A stretch of DNA of 64,000 nt, taken from assembly GCA_014904845.1 (NCBI GenBank), contig MU119439.1, positions 25,169 through 89,168 on the forward strand, given 5' to 3'. Source of the DNA: Acephala macrosclerotiorum. Lineage: Eukaryota > Ascomycota > Leotiomycetes > Helotiales > Mollisiaceae. The notes beneath the pieces are model-generated. The model was not told where the DNA came from. It was given only the letters and a program-made list of their open reading frames with translations, and did not search any database. How positions within the stretch are numbered: position 1 is the first letter of the stretch; the number at the start of each line of letters is the position of its first letter. The position numbers and the translations under genes are program-made. Shown one piece after another: positions 12,901-24,173 of this stretch.

Positions 12901-13097
12901 TTCTCAAAGTTGTGTTGTCCATCCACATAGCTGGTCGTGACTCGCAGATGATTGTGGTCTACCCCGCCATCCCCCACTTCTCCTTGTAGTGTGCCATCTT
13001 CGTCTGAGGAACGTCGTTCATGTTGTTGGTTCGCAGGAGGGTCTGCGGCAAAGGCAGGGAAGGAGAATTGCTCTTTCTCTTGGATTGGGGTCGACAT
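9913..13097 (-). CDS. MscS-type mechanosensitive ion channel with EF-hand
   Basis: Three exons: 13097-12435, 12385-11808 and 11761-9913, giving 1029 residues. Introns of 49 and 46 nt both have GTAAGT donors; the first has a TGCTAAC branch site. Four hydrophobic segments lie in the N-terminal half. They are followed by a canonical EF-hand (D467-E478, [12 protein letters not shown]), two more membrane helices (about 509-530 and 533-553, the pore) and the MscS beta-domain motif PFDVGD (568-573). The last roughly 280 residues are polar and probably disordered. The architecture matches fungal Msy1/Msy2-type channels, which in fission yeast sit in the ER and shape calcium signals during hypo-osmotic shock. 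The EF-hand suggests direct calcium feedback here too. All parts look intact. Confidence 0.94.
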
Positions 13098-15513
13098 TAT
13101 GTTTTCGTGGGTTCGTTGATTGGCGTTCGGTCGAATTAGGAAGCTTGTTGCCGAAGCTCAATTCAGCCTTTGCAAACAAGTGGAATATACTGCACAGCAG
13201 ACTGATCGAAAGAAACGAAGGTCTGCTTCCTGAAGCTTCAATTGTTGAACTAACGTATCTGGAAAACTGCTCGGCGGGAGGATAAACGCTTCAAGTCAAC
13301 GTAACAAAAAGGTACACAGCTTGAGCTCGAAACTCGTCTTGATATTCGTGTACTTGAGGAGAGGAAAGCGAGTGTGATGTTTGAGTAGACGATGATGGAA
13401 GATGGAGACACAAGGAGACAACGACGACGTAGAAGTGGAGAAGTTGAAGCAGAACGATCGGACACGAAGACGCTCTGTGCTAAGGAGATCTGATATCTCG
13501 TCGTTGCCTCTACTTTACCTGGTTCAACATAGTGACCCTGCAGCAGCGTCAGGGACTCTCGCGCAAACTTTCCAACCATGCAACCACCACCCCCACCATG
13601 TTCCCGAACGAGAAGTATGTTGTATTGGAAGAGACACAATTGGTTGATCAGCGTTTCTTTCCCACAGAAATGGATTTTCAGTGTGGACCTGCCAAGAAGC
13701 ATTCGAGAGTCTCGTCTGTTGTTTTCAGCAAGCCGTTGGTCTCTACCTACGTCATCGCCACGACCCAAAACCGAAGATATTTTCACAACGCGGTCTCTTC
13801 CGCTGCACAACTTTTAGAACTATGCCCTAACAAATTCTAGAATCTCGTACAGATAGAAGTTGAAGCTTTTCATCCTCTTCACAGCCTCTTTGCCTCTCCC
13901 CAAAAAGAATCAATACACCAACTTGGCGGAAATTGAATTTTATACGTGCATCTTGGCGTTTCAATAGCATGTGTTCCTTATCTTCAGCCAAAAATAAACG
14001 TTTCCTTATCTGCTTCTGCCCTGTTCTGTTCAGCCCCTGAATCAAGCAACCAACCCTGAAGACATCCCCGATAAGACCCCGGCCGTGTCTGCCTTCCGCC
14101 GTCCTCTCACCTCCCAACGTTAATTTTTATCCAATCGCTCCCTTCGCTGGTAGATCTCTACACCAATTCGAATGAAAGAATATTCCTTGTTTCAGCGACC
14201 CATGGACCGCGAATATTACTAAGTAGTTCGAGAACCCGATGATCTGTTTCTCCATCAAAGACGCGTGGGGGATGAGCATGTTGTGGGTTTATGTGTAGTG
14301 CTTATGTGAACGACGATTGGGAGGAAGGGTGGCTGAGAATATTGCGATCGCGATCAATCGCATGGAACTTGCAGCTTCCGAATTTCTCAAGCGTCCAAAC
14401 GAAAGCGCCCTCCTCGAGTCATTCGCGCGCAAGAGGTGCAAAATGATAGAGAACAGGATCGTGGTCGGCGATGCGGAAGAGTTTCTAGATTCGTCAGTTG
14501 CTCCTTCGCGTGTCGCAAGCAAAACAGGCAGGTTCAATCAAGCGTTCGCCGAGTCGCTTCTCCGGTTTTTTAACCTGGCAGATTTGGTGCTGATGAGCAG
14601 ATCTGCGCTTCTCTTAATTTTTGTTGCATCTCATAAACTTCATCCTGCACGAAATAGGAGGTAGACCTACAATACGAGCAGTATGGTACTACACATTGCA
14701 CAACACGATATGAGCACATGCTGAACATCAACTTGAAGCTGAGGCTGCTATTTAAGTATGTGTTCTGACATTGTGCAATCCTTCTCGCATTTTATTTCTT
14801 AGGAGGAAACTTGTTTTTATATCCCAGTTATATGAGCTGTCAATACTGGGATGGTTCGAGAACGCAGAAGCCCTCCTACTTATCCCTCGCTATACTAAAC
14901 GGTGATTGAATCGAGTGTCACAATGCTGTCGTGATATTTGAAGAACATGTGCATTCAAGCTTCAATGTCTTCTCAAGCCAGAAAATCTTCTCGCGTCACG
15001 TGGCTCTACCGCTGCAACCCAGCAATCGAGTTCCAGGGCCCATATCGAATTAATTCCATGCTTTCATATCTTCCAAGTGAAGGAGTCCTTATTTTGTACT
15101 GCTGCTGTCGGCTTCAGTCATCCGCATATATTTCAGCTTGAGGTTGAACGACGGTCACGTTATGCTATCCCCCTCATAAGAAGTGTCAAGAGAACGAGAC
15201 TCCAAATATAAAATGCGCCTCAGAGAATCCATGACTAGAATAGAAATAGCCTTCATGTCTCGGCATCAGAGGCTGCCGTTCACGTCTTCCAAGCACTGGA
15301 CTGTGGTTGTCTCAGTTGAGAAGTGTTGCTCACCAAGACGCTAATCGGCCTTGAAAGTAAATTTTCAACCCAGTCATCATCACGTGACTCTTCACATGCT
15401 ATCCTTCACCGTACTTCGCTCACCGAATTTCTAAGATGCAAGCCACAGCCTTATATGTTCTCAGTCTCGAGCGACTTATCTCATCACATTCTTCACATCC
15501 CACTATCAATTGG
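13098..15513. other. Long intergenic region between the channel gene and 15.5 kb
   Basis: The first several hundred bases should be promoter and 5' UTR of the MscS gene. Overlapping open frames on both strands (for example about 13250-13810 on the minus strand and 14317-14664 on the plus strand) resemble no family I know and lack convincing starts. No repeat or RNA gene was recognised. Confidence 0.5.
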
Positions 15514-15885
15514 CTAGATTCGACAAAGCTGACAGCAGTCGTGGCTGAGGTTTGGTCCAACCGGATCATCATCAGCTAACATCTGCCCTCCACCCTTCAG
15601 TATCAACCTGCCAAGTGCTGGCTGCCTGACAGCGGCCACTTCCCCAGATTCTAAAAGTGTAACCTCATGATCCGGAACGTCCTTCCAGATTCCATCCTGT
15701 ACAACAACTCCACGCGTCGCCGCGAACCTCCCAATCGGGTAAACCACGCCCGTCCTCAGCCTCATCCTCCAAACCGCATTCGTGAAATTTAACCGGCACA
15801 GCTCCCACCACATGGCACCTTTCGGCACCTCCCACCAATATCCCCATTTCGCAGCCCTACAACCCCAAGAACCTAATCGCTGCAT
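15514..15885 (-). CDS. Hypothetical small protein (doubtful)
   Basis: An open frame of 123 residues starting with ATG and rich in tryptophan near the N-terminus (WGYWWEVP, AMWWELC). Composition is not low-complexity and the region is not AT-rich, so it could be a real small gene. No family is recognised, there is no signal peptide and no membrane segment, and no partner exon was found. It may be a chance frame. Confidence 0.25.
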   Translation of the reverse strand: MQRLGSWGCRAAKWGYWWEVPKGAMWWELCRLNFTNAVWRMRLRTGVVYPIGRFAATRGVVVQDGIWKDVPDHEVTLLESGEVAAVRQPALGRLILKGGGQMLADDDPVGPNLSHDCCQLCRI

Positions 15886-16235
15886 TCGGCTACGGACGTC
15901 CGCGTGCTGCTAATCATGATGCGCGGCCGCGGGGGATGCAGAAATTCAGCAAACGGGATCCCTCGCCAAGACATGCTGCTTACATGTCACAGCGTGAGAT
16001 GACAATTTCAGCCCCCTCAGCTTTGCGCTGAGTGGTGGCAATGGCTGCTGATGGGCCGCAGACGCAACGCCTCGTATGAAAGTCCCCGAAATTTGAAATC
16101 TTATTTCTGGTGTTTAAAGCCTGTTTCCCTTTCTGCTTGTTTTCGTTTTATGTTTCGTTTCATCACCCATCAAGCTCTCCCAACCCAACCCAACAGCTTG
16201 GTTGACAACCTCGCTAACGAACCCACGCCGCGGAT
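15886..16235. other. Intergenic and promoter region
   Basis: Non-coding DNA before the 16236 start. Pyrimidine-rich and CCCAACCCAAC stretches (about 16170-16200) are the kind of sequence often seen just upstream of fungal starts. Confidence 0.5.
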
Positions 16236-16974
16236 ATGTCGTCCCTGCTTCACCTAGCGATCGCATTGGTGTTCTTGACGATCGACTCAGCGATCGAACT
16301 GGCGCTCATCAGTTCCATGGTGGGGTATTTGCACCGTTCAGGCGCGAATCAATACCCATTCCAAGCCGACGATGGATCTACGATTCTCGTGAATGCAAAA
16401 CCGAAAGGACTATTACTTAATGAGGGACATACGAGTAATGGCGCCGCTGGCACTGCGCTGGTCATAGTATCGATCGGAGGATGGATTGTGCTGTGGTGGA
16501 TGCGACGACGAGATAAACTTGTACGTTCCCTCCTTTCTTCCCAAACAAACGCAATGAATAGAAGCTGATGAAGTATAGAACGAAACACCAAGACCCTCTC
16601 GCATCTTCCTAGGCTACACAATCTGGACAATCCTCTCCTTCTGCCTCACGACCTCCGCCCTCGCATACACATTCGCCGTCACCAACCAGACGAATAACCA
16701 ATCCATCGACCCTACTGTCGCAGCGCAGTTCCAAGGCCACGCCTACCCGTTGCTAAATTGGACTCCGGGAAATTGGGAGAAGGCCCTCCTCGCTCTTCCC
16801 CTCACAAGCGACAAAGATCGAAAATACCTCGAACATTGGTCGCATGTTATTGAGGGGTGGAAGTGGAATTTGATACCACTTTTCTTGATTGGGTTGGTGG
16901 TTATGGTGTTGAGTGTGAGGGTTTATTTGGAGCAGAGGACGGGGAGGAGGTTGGTGAGGAATTCGAAGATTTGA
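16236..16974 (+). CDS. Small four-helix membrane protein of unknown function
   Basis: Two exons, 16236-16520 and 16579-16974, give 226 residues. The 58-nt intron has donor GTACGT, a GCTGATG branch-like site and acceptor TATAG, and joins in phase. Four hydrophobic segments are clear: near residues 3-30, about 75-92 (ending in RRR), about 104-130, and a C-terminal one after WKWN. An N-x-T/S-rich stretch (NQTNNQS) between helices 3 and 4 could be glycosylated on the outer or lumenal side. A basic tail ends the protein. It resembles uncharacterised fungal integral membrane proteins; I cannot assign a role. Confidence 0.75.
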
Positions 16975-17533
16975 GGGTTGGTGAAAAGTAGGAGGGGGTT
17001 GTTTGTGTTGATGTTTTAGCGGGTAGTACTAGGCTGGGTTTGCTGTTGTTGAAAAGTTTAATGATGTTTGTTTTGAAGACCATGGTCGCTTGGTCGTGCA
17101 TTCAAGTAGAAGATAGTGCCTGAAGATACAGCAAGGATATCTTATATTCTTTACCTTTCTATCGCCAAGTTGGTATACATTTCTCATGTGCTTTGCTGTT
17201 GTTTATGGAGTGTTTTGCGGATCTTTATGTCTCTGAAGCTAAAAAGTCCTTTACTGCCTATGCCTGTCTTGCTCTTCTTTCAACTACTTCCTGAAGGTGT
17301 TTATATAATCCTCATAACTGCCACCGTTCAGCTGGATCTCCAAAACCACTGAGATCTTTCAATCCATTTCACCATGTCAGGCTTCACCCCCAACATGTGG
17401 TCAGCTCAACCTACTCACGATCTAGCACCCAAGCCCCGCCACAAGAACAGCCAGTTGAGCCAGCCGGTGGCCAGGGACCAGAAAAATTCCTTTCGCAACG
17501 TTTTGAGACTGAAACCCCTAACTTTCGTAGTAA
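16975..17533. other. Non-coding stretch with possible 5' remnant of the next gene
   Basis: An open frame from ATG 17374 (starting MSGFTPNMWS) might be a first exon of the following dioxygenase-like relic. A cccctaac...taacag string just before 17537 would suit an intron end, but no convincing donor was found. The rest is non-coding. Confidence 0.4.
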
Positions 17534-18115
17534 CAGGTCAATGCAGAAGCAGTATTCACAAGACTCGTAGAGGCCCACCAAGAGGCCAACAAGCTATTCA
17601 TCGAATCAACGACCCTAGCCACAGACTTTCATCCTCACGATCATAGAATCTTGGACCTGCTATCACGTCGTTATCCTAAGCTTCGATGGAACATTCCTCA
17701 AAGACAGACAGAGCGCGGAGGTCTGCGAGTCAAGTTCAACGGAATCCGTATCTCCCAAGGGCAGCTACCCCAAACAGAGAACTTGTTCATGCCTGCCGAT
17801 GACAACAGCAAGTGTCTTGGAAGTCTAATTGTCTGCTTGACTCACCCCCACAAGGGTAGTCAGCTCAAGGTTTCCAAGGATGGACAATCAGTGTTCAATT
17901 GGAGCGACACTCCGGAATCCACACCGTCGAGTAGCGAGACAACTCTTGGAAGGAGGAGAGCTCAAGTACTACTCCGCTATGACCTTTCGTCACCGATAGC
18001 GGTGGTTCCGTCGTCTCTAACCCCACCATGTGTGACCCAACCGTGTTTCCGCTCTACGGTCCCATCATTGAGGCAATGGGTGAGGAGGATTTCGTGAGTG
18101 ATGGCAAGTCAAACT
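17534..18115 (+). pseudogene. Broken 2OG-Fe(II) dioxygenase-like gene
   Basis: The first part (to about 17945) reads through LGSLIVCLTHPHKGSQLKV and DGQSVFNWS, a strand pair typical of fungal prolyl-4-hydroxylase-like 2OG-Fe(II) oxygenases (usual form LVICLPSPHKGGxLxVxHxG). The frame is then lost: after about 17953 the expected continuation appears in other frames, ending with SVVSNPTMCDPTVFPLYGPI, where relatives have a P-T-V-D-P-x-L-x-P-L-Y-like block. The place where relatives carry the iron-binding H-x-D reads PADDN here, so the histidine is absent. The distal half is missing. The gene lies at the right edge of island 1, next to AT-rich DNA. Identification rests on short motifs only. Confidence 0.5.
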
Positions 18116-19120
18116 AACAATCACTCAACGTCCCACAATTGCCTGATTCTCTTTTAGGCAGAACCATTGGCTATTACATAAGGATTTAGGCAATAGCTTC
18201 CCGCCTCTGCGATTGGACAGGACCTTTGCTCAAAAGCAGCAGTAGAAAAACCAGTATTACAAATTCAAATAATCAAATTGGCTGTTATATACGACCATAA
18301 ACCGAGGAGCATTGCCTCGATAATACTATTTTTAAAATTATTACTAGTCGATAAAAATATAAAAATAGTTAAATATATATTAAAATAAAATATTATAATA
18401 AACGTTATTAAATTATTAACTATTTAAAATTCTTATATATTTTTACGCCAAATCAAATTCCCAGAGTTTGCAATTTATACAAAATATTCTGCGCTTCCTA
18501 CGACGTTGCGAAGTTTTCGAGCTGGAAAGGGGTGAAGAAAATTAAATTATCTCGATATACTAAGCATACAGGTACCTCAAATCTTGTTGGTATTCGAATA
18601 CCTGAGATAAGCACCAGGTTCCAGCTTGACCGGAAGTCTGTGCAAGGACGAAAACCAGGTTTATGTCTCTGATTCTGGATCTAAATTCCCGGATTGAATG
18701 CCCTATAGCTCCCGAAGCTGGGTTTCGATTTCAACCTCATCGGTGTAGGACCCAGATCCTAAGAATCGGGTTTTCAGTGTTGAACTTTGACAAGTCATTT
18801 TCAGAAGCCGGAAATTCCGAATAGTCTTTGTAGCCAATATATTCCATGGGGTTTTGTTATCTCGGGAGGCGGAGGGTCCGCTTCTGCTTCTCTGCAGGAA
18901 GTTAAGTGCGAGTGCTCACAACAAGCTAGGATGTTGTATAGCAGACAAGCAGGAGGTGTGAGTGCGCCCGCATCATGCAGGCTGGCGACTCCGCCACCAC
19001 ACCTCGGAGGGCGGACTTGCTGGCAGAAACCCACAGCCTGTTTTCTCCCCAACTCTACATTTTTGAAGAATAAGGTGACCCCCCCCCATATGGGCCACCC
19101 CCCATATGGGCCACTTTTTA
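18116..19120. other. Transition zone at the island edge
   Basis: Normal-composition DNA with an AT-rich patch at about 18330-18450. An open frame of 132 codons (18787-19185) is G/C-skewed, runs into the repeat at 19081 and resembles nothing known, so it is not called as a gene. Confidence 0.5.
19076..19115 (+). repeat. Tandem palindrome CCCATATGGG at the start of an AT-rich block
   Basis: After GGTGA and a C run the sequence carries two near-identical units of CCCCATATGGGCCAC, each holding the perfect palindrome CCCATATGGG. Directly after it the DNA becomes AT-rich. It could be the terminal repeat of a decayed transposon; a matching end was not found. Confidence 0.6.
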
Positions 19121-22100
19121 CAATTAAAAATTATTCAACCAAAAATTTATATAATTATAAAAACTTTTTTGTTTTACGTTTTTAATATATAAAAGTACAA
19201 TTTATCAAAATTTAAAGCTATTTGAAAAACATTTTATTAAATAATTTTTATTTATATTTTTTAAATAAATCAAAAAAAATTAATAAAAAAAATTAAAAAA
19301 AATAATTAAATATACTTTATATTATAATATATAAGAGTTTTTATTAATAATAATTTTTTTTAATTAAAAATTAAAATTTTTCTAATAAAATTTTATATGG
19401 AAATTTTTTAAATTTTAATTTAAAAAAAAATTATTAATAAAAAAATTTATATATTGCAAATTTGAAACTGTACTAATAAAAAGTATATTTTAAAAAAAGA
19501 ATTAACTTTTTTTATTAATATTTGAAAAAGTTATTTATAAATATTTAATGTTTAAAATTTGTATATAAATTATATATAAATTAAAAATTCGATTTTCGAA
19601 GTTTAATTACTCAAAAAATAAAAATAAAAATAAAAATAAAAATAAAAATTAGTAACTTTTTTAATTTATATATAAAGAATTCATATTTTTTAATTTTATT
19701 TAATTTTATAAACATTTAATAAAATTAATAAAAATAAAAATCGTGATTTTTAATATAAAAAATAATTCATATAAAAAATAGTTTATATGAGAAAAAATTA
19801 TTTTATTTATCGATATATAACGAAAATTTATCGATTTTATTTAAAATACTTAAAATACTATTTTTAATCGAATATAAATCATTGATTATTTTAAAAAAAA
19901 CTCGAATAATATATATTTTAATAAAATTTTTAAATAATTATAAAATAATTTTTATTTTAAAAATTAGATTATTGATTATAAATTTTTAAAAAATCTTAAG
20001 AATTTGATTTTTTATTATTAGTATTATTACGATTTAAAAGATTTTTTTTAAATATTGTTTATCGATAAAAAAAACGTATTTATTAATTATAATAATTCGA
20101 TTACGCGATTTTAATTAATATTTTTAATTTTTAAACTTTTTTCGCATTTTTTTATTTAATTACAATTAAAAACTAAAATGAATTTAATCGAAATAATAAA
20201 ACTAGTAGAAAATATTAATATTATTATAAAAAACGCGAATTATAAATTTTTTAATAAAAAAAATATAATCGAATATTAAATTTTTATTAAGATTTTTTCG
20301 ATTATTAATAATTCGAATTTATTTTTATTTTTTATAAAATAATTCGAAATATTTATTACAGTTTAATTTAGTATTACTATTAATATTATTATATCGATTA
20401 CAAAAAAAAAATATATAATTCGAATTATAAAATTATTTTATTTAAAAAAATCGAAAAAAAAAAAAACGAATCGCGAAAATCGTAAAAAAAATCACAAAAA
20501 AAATAATAAAAAAAATAATAAAAAAATAAAATTTTTTTTTTTTTAAATTTTAAAAATATTTTATATATTTTTTTTAATTTATAATATTTTTTATAAAAAT
20601 TAAAAATAAATTTAATAGAATTTTTCTCGTTTTTATATTTTATAATTAATTTTAAATAAAAATATTAAAAGTAATTATATGATAAATTACGTACAAAATT
20701 AATTAGTTTATTTAAACGTATATTTATAAAGAATTCTTTTTTCGAAAGAATTCAATAAAAAAAAAATTTATTTTGAATTTATATATATTTTTTTATATGA
20801 AATAATCGTTTAATAATATTAACGTTTTTAAAATTAATTTTAATAAATAATTCAAAATAATCGATTTTAATATTTAATATTTTTATTTTAATATAAAAAT
20901 TATTTAAAACTATTTATATTAAATTTTACGATTTTTTTAAAAAGTTTTCAAAGATTATTAAATACAAAATTATAATAATATTAAAATACTTATAAAAATC
21001 TTTAATCGATTTATATTTATTAAAAACAATTATAAAATTAAATTAAAATTCTAAAAAAAAATATTAATTAATTATTAATTTTTATATATATATTATATTC
21101 GATATTCGATTTAATTTAATTTTTATTATTTTAATTATTTTGAAATTTTTTTGAAAATTTTATCGAAATTTATATAATTGTTATTAAACGAATTTTTAAA
21201 TATATTAAATATATTTTATATATAAATTTAATATTTCGCGAATTTTTTTAATTATTAAACGATTAATTTTTAATTATATTTTTAATTTCGATTTTATTAT
21301 TATTTTTTGATTTTTAAAATATTAATTTACAATTTTTTTTTTATATAAAATCGAATATATTAACGTTATTAAAAAAATTATTTAATTATAAAATTTCTTT
21401 TAATAAATTAATAAAAATTTAAATCTCGATCGAAAAATAATAATTATTTATAGAAATAAATAAAATATTATCGCTTTAATTAAAAACGATTAATTTTACG
21501 ATCGAATTAAATATATTAAAATTTATTATTATTTCGTTTATAAAAAAATTACTAAAAATCGTATCGATTTATAATATATTTCTATTTAAAAACAAATTAC
21601 AATTAATTTAATTAAATTTTTATTTCGAAATAAATTTAATATATTTCGAAAATTTATAAAAATTAAATAAATTTTTTTATTCGAAAAAAAATAATACGAT
21701 TTTAACGATTTTATTATTTAAATATTAATTAAAAAAAATTTATTTAAATACGATTTTTTTCGTTTTTATTTATTTATAAATTATTTATATATTTTTTTGA
21801 ATTTTTAATTACAAATTAAAAAATTTATTTTTTATATTTATTATTTTTTATTGGATTTTAATTATAATTTATTAAAAATATAATTAAATTTTTTATAATA
21901 TATAAAAATTTATTTTTATTTTTTGTATATAAATATTATAAAAAATTTATTTGTATAAAAATATTGAAAAAATAAATTTAAATTCGAAATATATATCGTA
22001 AATACGTATTTTTAATTTTTTATATATATAAAAAGTTTTTAATTTTTTTTATATTTTATATCGAATATATATTTAAAAAATTATTTTAATAATTTCAAGT

Positions 22101-22925
22101 TTCGTATTAAATTTAAATTTTTTCTAAAAAAATTTTCAAATTTTATAAAATACTCGAAAAATTATTTTAATAATAACAAGTAAATTATAATTAAATATTC
22201 GTTATTAATACGCGATAAAACGTAAAATTAAATAAAATAAAATTAATCGTAAAAACGTTTTAAATTTTCAATATTTTATTTTTTTAAAAATTTAAAAAAA
22301 AAAGTTTTTATATAAATATAATTTATTAAATACTTTTATTATTTTATAATCGAACGATTAAATTAAATTAATTAATAATATTAATTTCAAATAAATTCTT
22401 TTAATAAATTTAAATAATATAAATATTTATAAATCGTTTTTATAAAAAAAAATTTATAAATTATTTTTATAAAAAAAATATATAAAATTCTTTTAAAAAA
22501 ATATTATAAAATATTTAAATAAATAAATAAATTTTAATCGATAAAATTATTTATATATAAAATAATATTATATTAATAAATTTTTATATAATTTAAATAT
22601 AATTAAATATAATTAAAATACGTTTAAATATATTAAAATACATTTAAAAAAATATTTTTTATAAATTTAAAAAAAATATATATATAATTTCGTTTTTTAT
22701 ATAATAAAATTATTTTAATTATAATAAAAAAAAACTCTTTTTAAAATATAATTAAAATTTATTAAAATAAATAAAAAATATTTAAAAAAAAATTAATAAA
22801 AAAAATTAATTAAAAAATTATTATTATTTTAAAAATTAATTAATTTTTATTTATTTATTTAATCGTTAAAAAATTATATATATTTATTTTTTTCGATTTT
22901 ATTAAATTTAAAAATATAAATTATA
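19121..22925. repeat. AT-rich RIP-decayed block
   Basis: About 3.8 kb of extreme AT content with residual C mostly in CpG. No gene frames. It is bounded left by the CCCATATGGG repeat and right by the preserved hairpin-repeat copy. The element type is unreadable. Confidence 0.8.
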
Positions 22926-24173
22926 ATTATTGCCTGTCCGATATTAGGACTAATACCAACTTTTCTATATACACGTGATATCAACACTTTTTACAATGAG
23001 CGATTTCACTCAAATTTAATCGAGGTGCCCAAATGCAGCGATTTGATTGGTCTGTTAAGAAAGTGCGCGGCACGTGACGCTGGGAAAAGAACACCAAAAC
23101 CTCGCGATTGCAACTGCGCTTACAATTATAATTTATTAATTAATTCAAATCGCATAAGACTAGTAAATAAGTTGGAACTCAATTACATATTACCAGATTT
23201 CAAGTTTCAAGCGATTCTATTAATCCGTTATTGCGCAAATCAATAGAATGTAGTCGCACTTAGTAAAAATGGCGATCGCAAAACTCTCTAAGTGCGTTTC
23301 TACTTTAAGCATTTAAATGCTGGCACACCAAATTCTACTTTTATTAACTTTATAGTTGCGCAGCTCTCAACGGGGGTCCCAGGGAGTGTCCCCCTGGTAA
23401 ATAACTCTCTATAATCAATTAAATCGATCGTAGTAGCTAAATATAAAACGAGGGTTCCAAGGGGTGTCTTCTTGGTGTAAGGCTTTGCTGGAAGTGCGTT
23501 GTTGCTTAAAGCGCTAAAGCACTTAAGTGCTGGACATTTCTATAGTTGCACAGCTGCGCAGCTTTCAAGGGGGGTCCCAAGGGGTCTCTCCCTGGAATTA
23601 TATATTAAGTAAAGTGATTCAAATTGATTAAACTGATCGTAGCAATTTAATATAAAAGACGGAGGTCTTAGGAGGTGTTCCCCTGGTGTGAGACTCTACT
23701 GGAAGTGGGTTTCTGCCTTAGGCACTAAAGCAGTCACTTAAGTGCTGAGCATCTCTATAGCTGCGCAGCTCTTAAAAGGGGTCCCAGAGGGTCTCCCCCT
23801 GGAATTATATGCTAAGTAAAGTAATTTAAATTAATTGAATCGATCGTAGCAATTAAATATAAAGACGGGGGTCCCAAGGGGTGTTCCTTTAGTAATATGA
23901 GACTTCGCAGTGCGTTTTTGCTTTAGGCACTAAAAGGCTTATTAGCTTATCGGCTCTCATCGCCCGGCAGAATCTAGAACTCTATTTCAATAATTATTCC
24001 AATTTTAAATGCTTATAAAACGCTCAAATTAAGAGCTTTTAACTTAGAATTTGAAATAAAAGTAAATTAAATAAATTAATAAAGTCGAAGACTTTGTAGC
24101 TCTTCGCAGGGGCGCTTTTGCGAGGCCTGCAGAGCAAAATGTGCGTCGAGTAAAGAAAGAAACATTTTTATTT
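22926..24173 (+). repeat. Preserved copy (A) of the dispersed hairpin-type repeat
   Basis: An island of normal composition inside AT-rich DNA. It has a unique head, three related subrepeats of about 200 bp starting near 23361, 23559 and 23766, and a tail (from about 23935) ending in gtcgagta then aagaaagaaacatttt. Each subrepeat holds GGGGTCCC-type blocks and palindromes such as GCACTTAAGTGC and AGCTGCGCAGCT. No credible protein is encoded. Other copies, mutated to different degrees, follow at 24174-25200, 25930-26120, 27806-27985, 46985-47300, 48055-48900 and 61218-63100. It is probably a non-autonomous mobile element or a satellite-like repeat. This copy lacks the terminal hairpin seen at 27902-27965. 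Confidence 0.85.

Noticed and set aside
13250..13810. 186-codon frame on the minus strand upstream of the MscS gene
   Set aside because: Overlapped by other open frames, no recognised motif, and better explained as promoter or 5' UTR DNA.
14317..14664. 115-codon frame on the plus strand
   Set aside because: It starts at a non-ATG codon, matches no family, and the first ATG lies well inside. Probably chance.
14850..14870. GGTTCGAGAA string as a tRNA T-arm
   Set aside because: No matching acceptor, D-arm or anticodon arm nearby.
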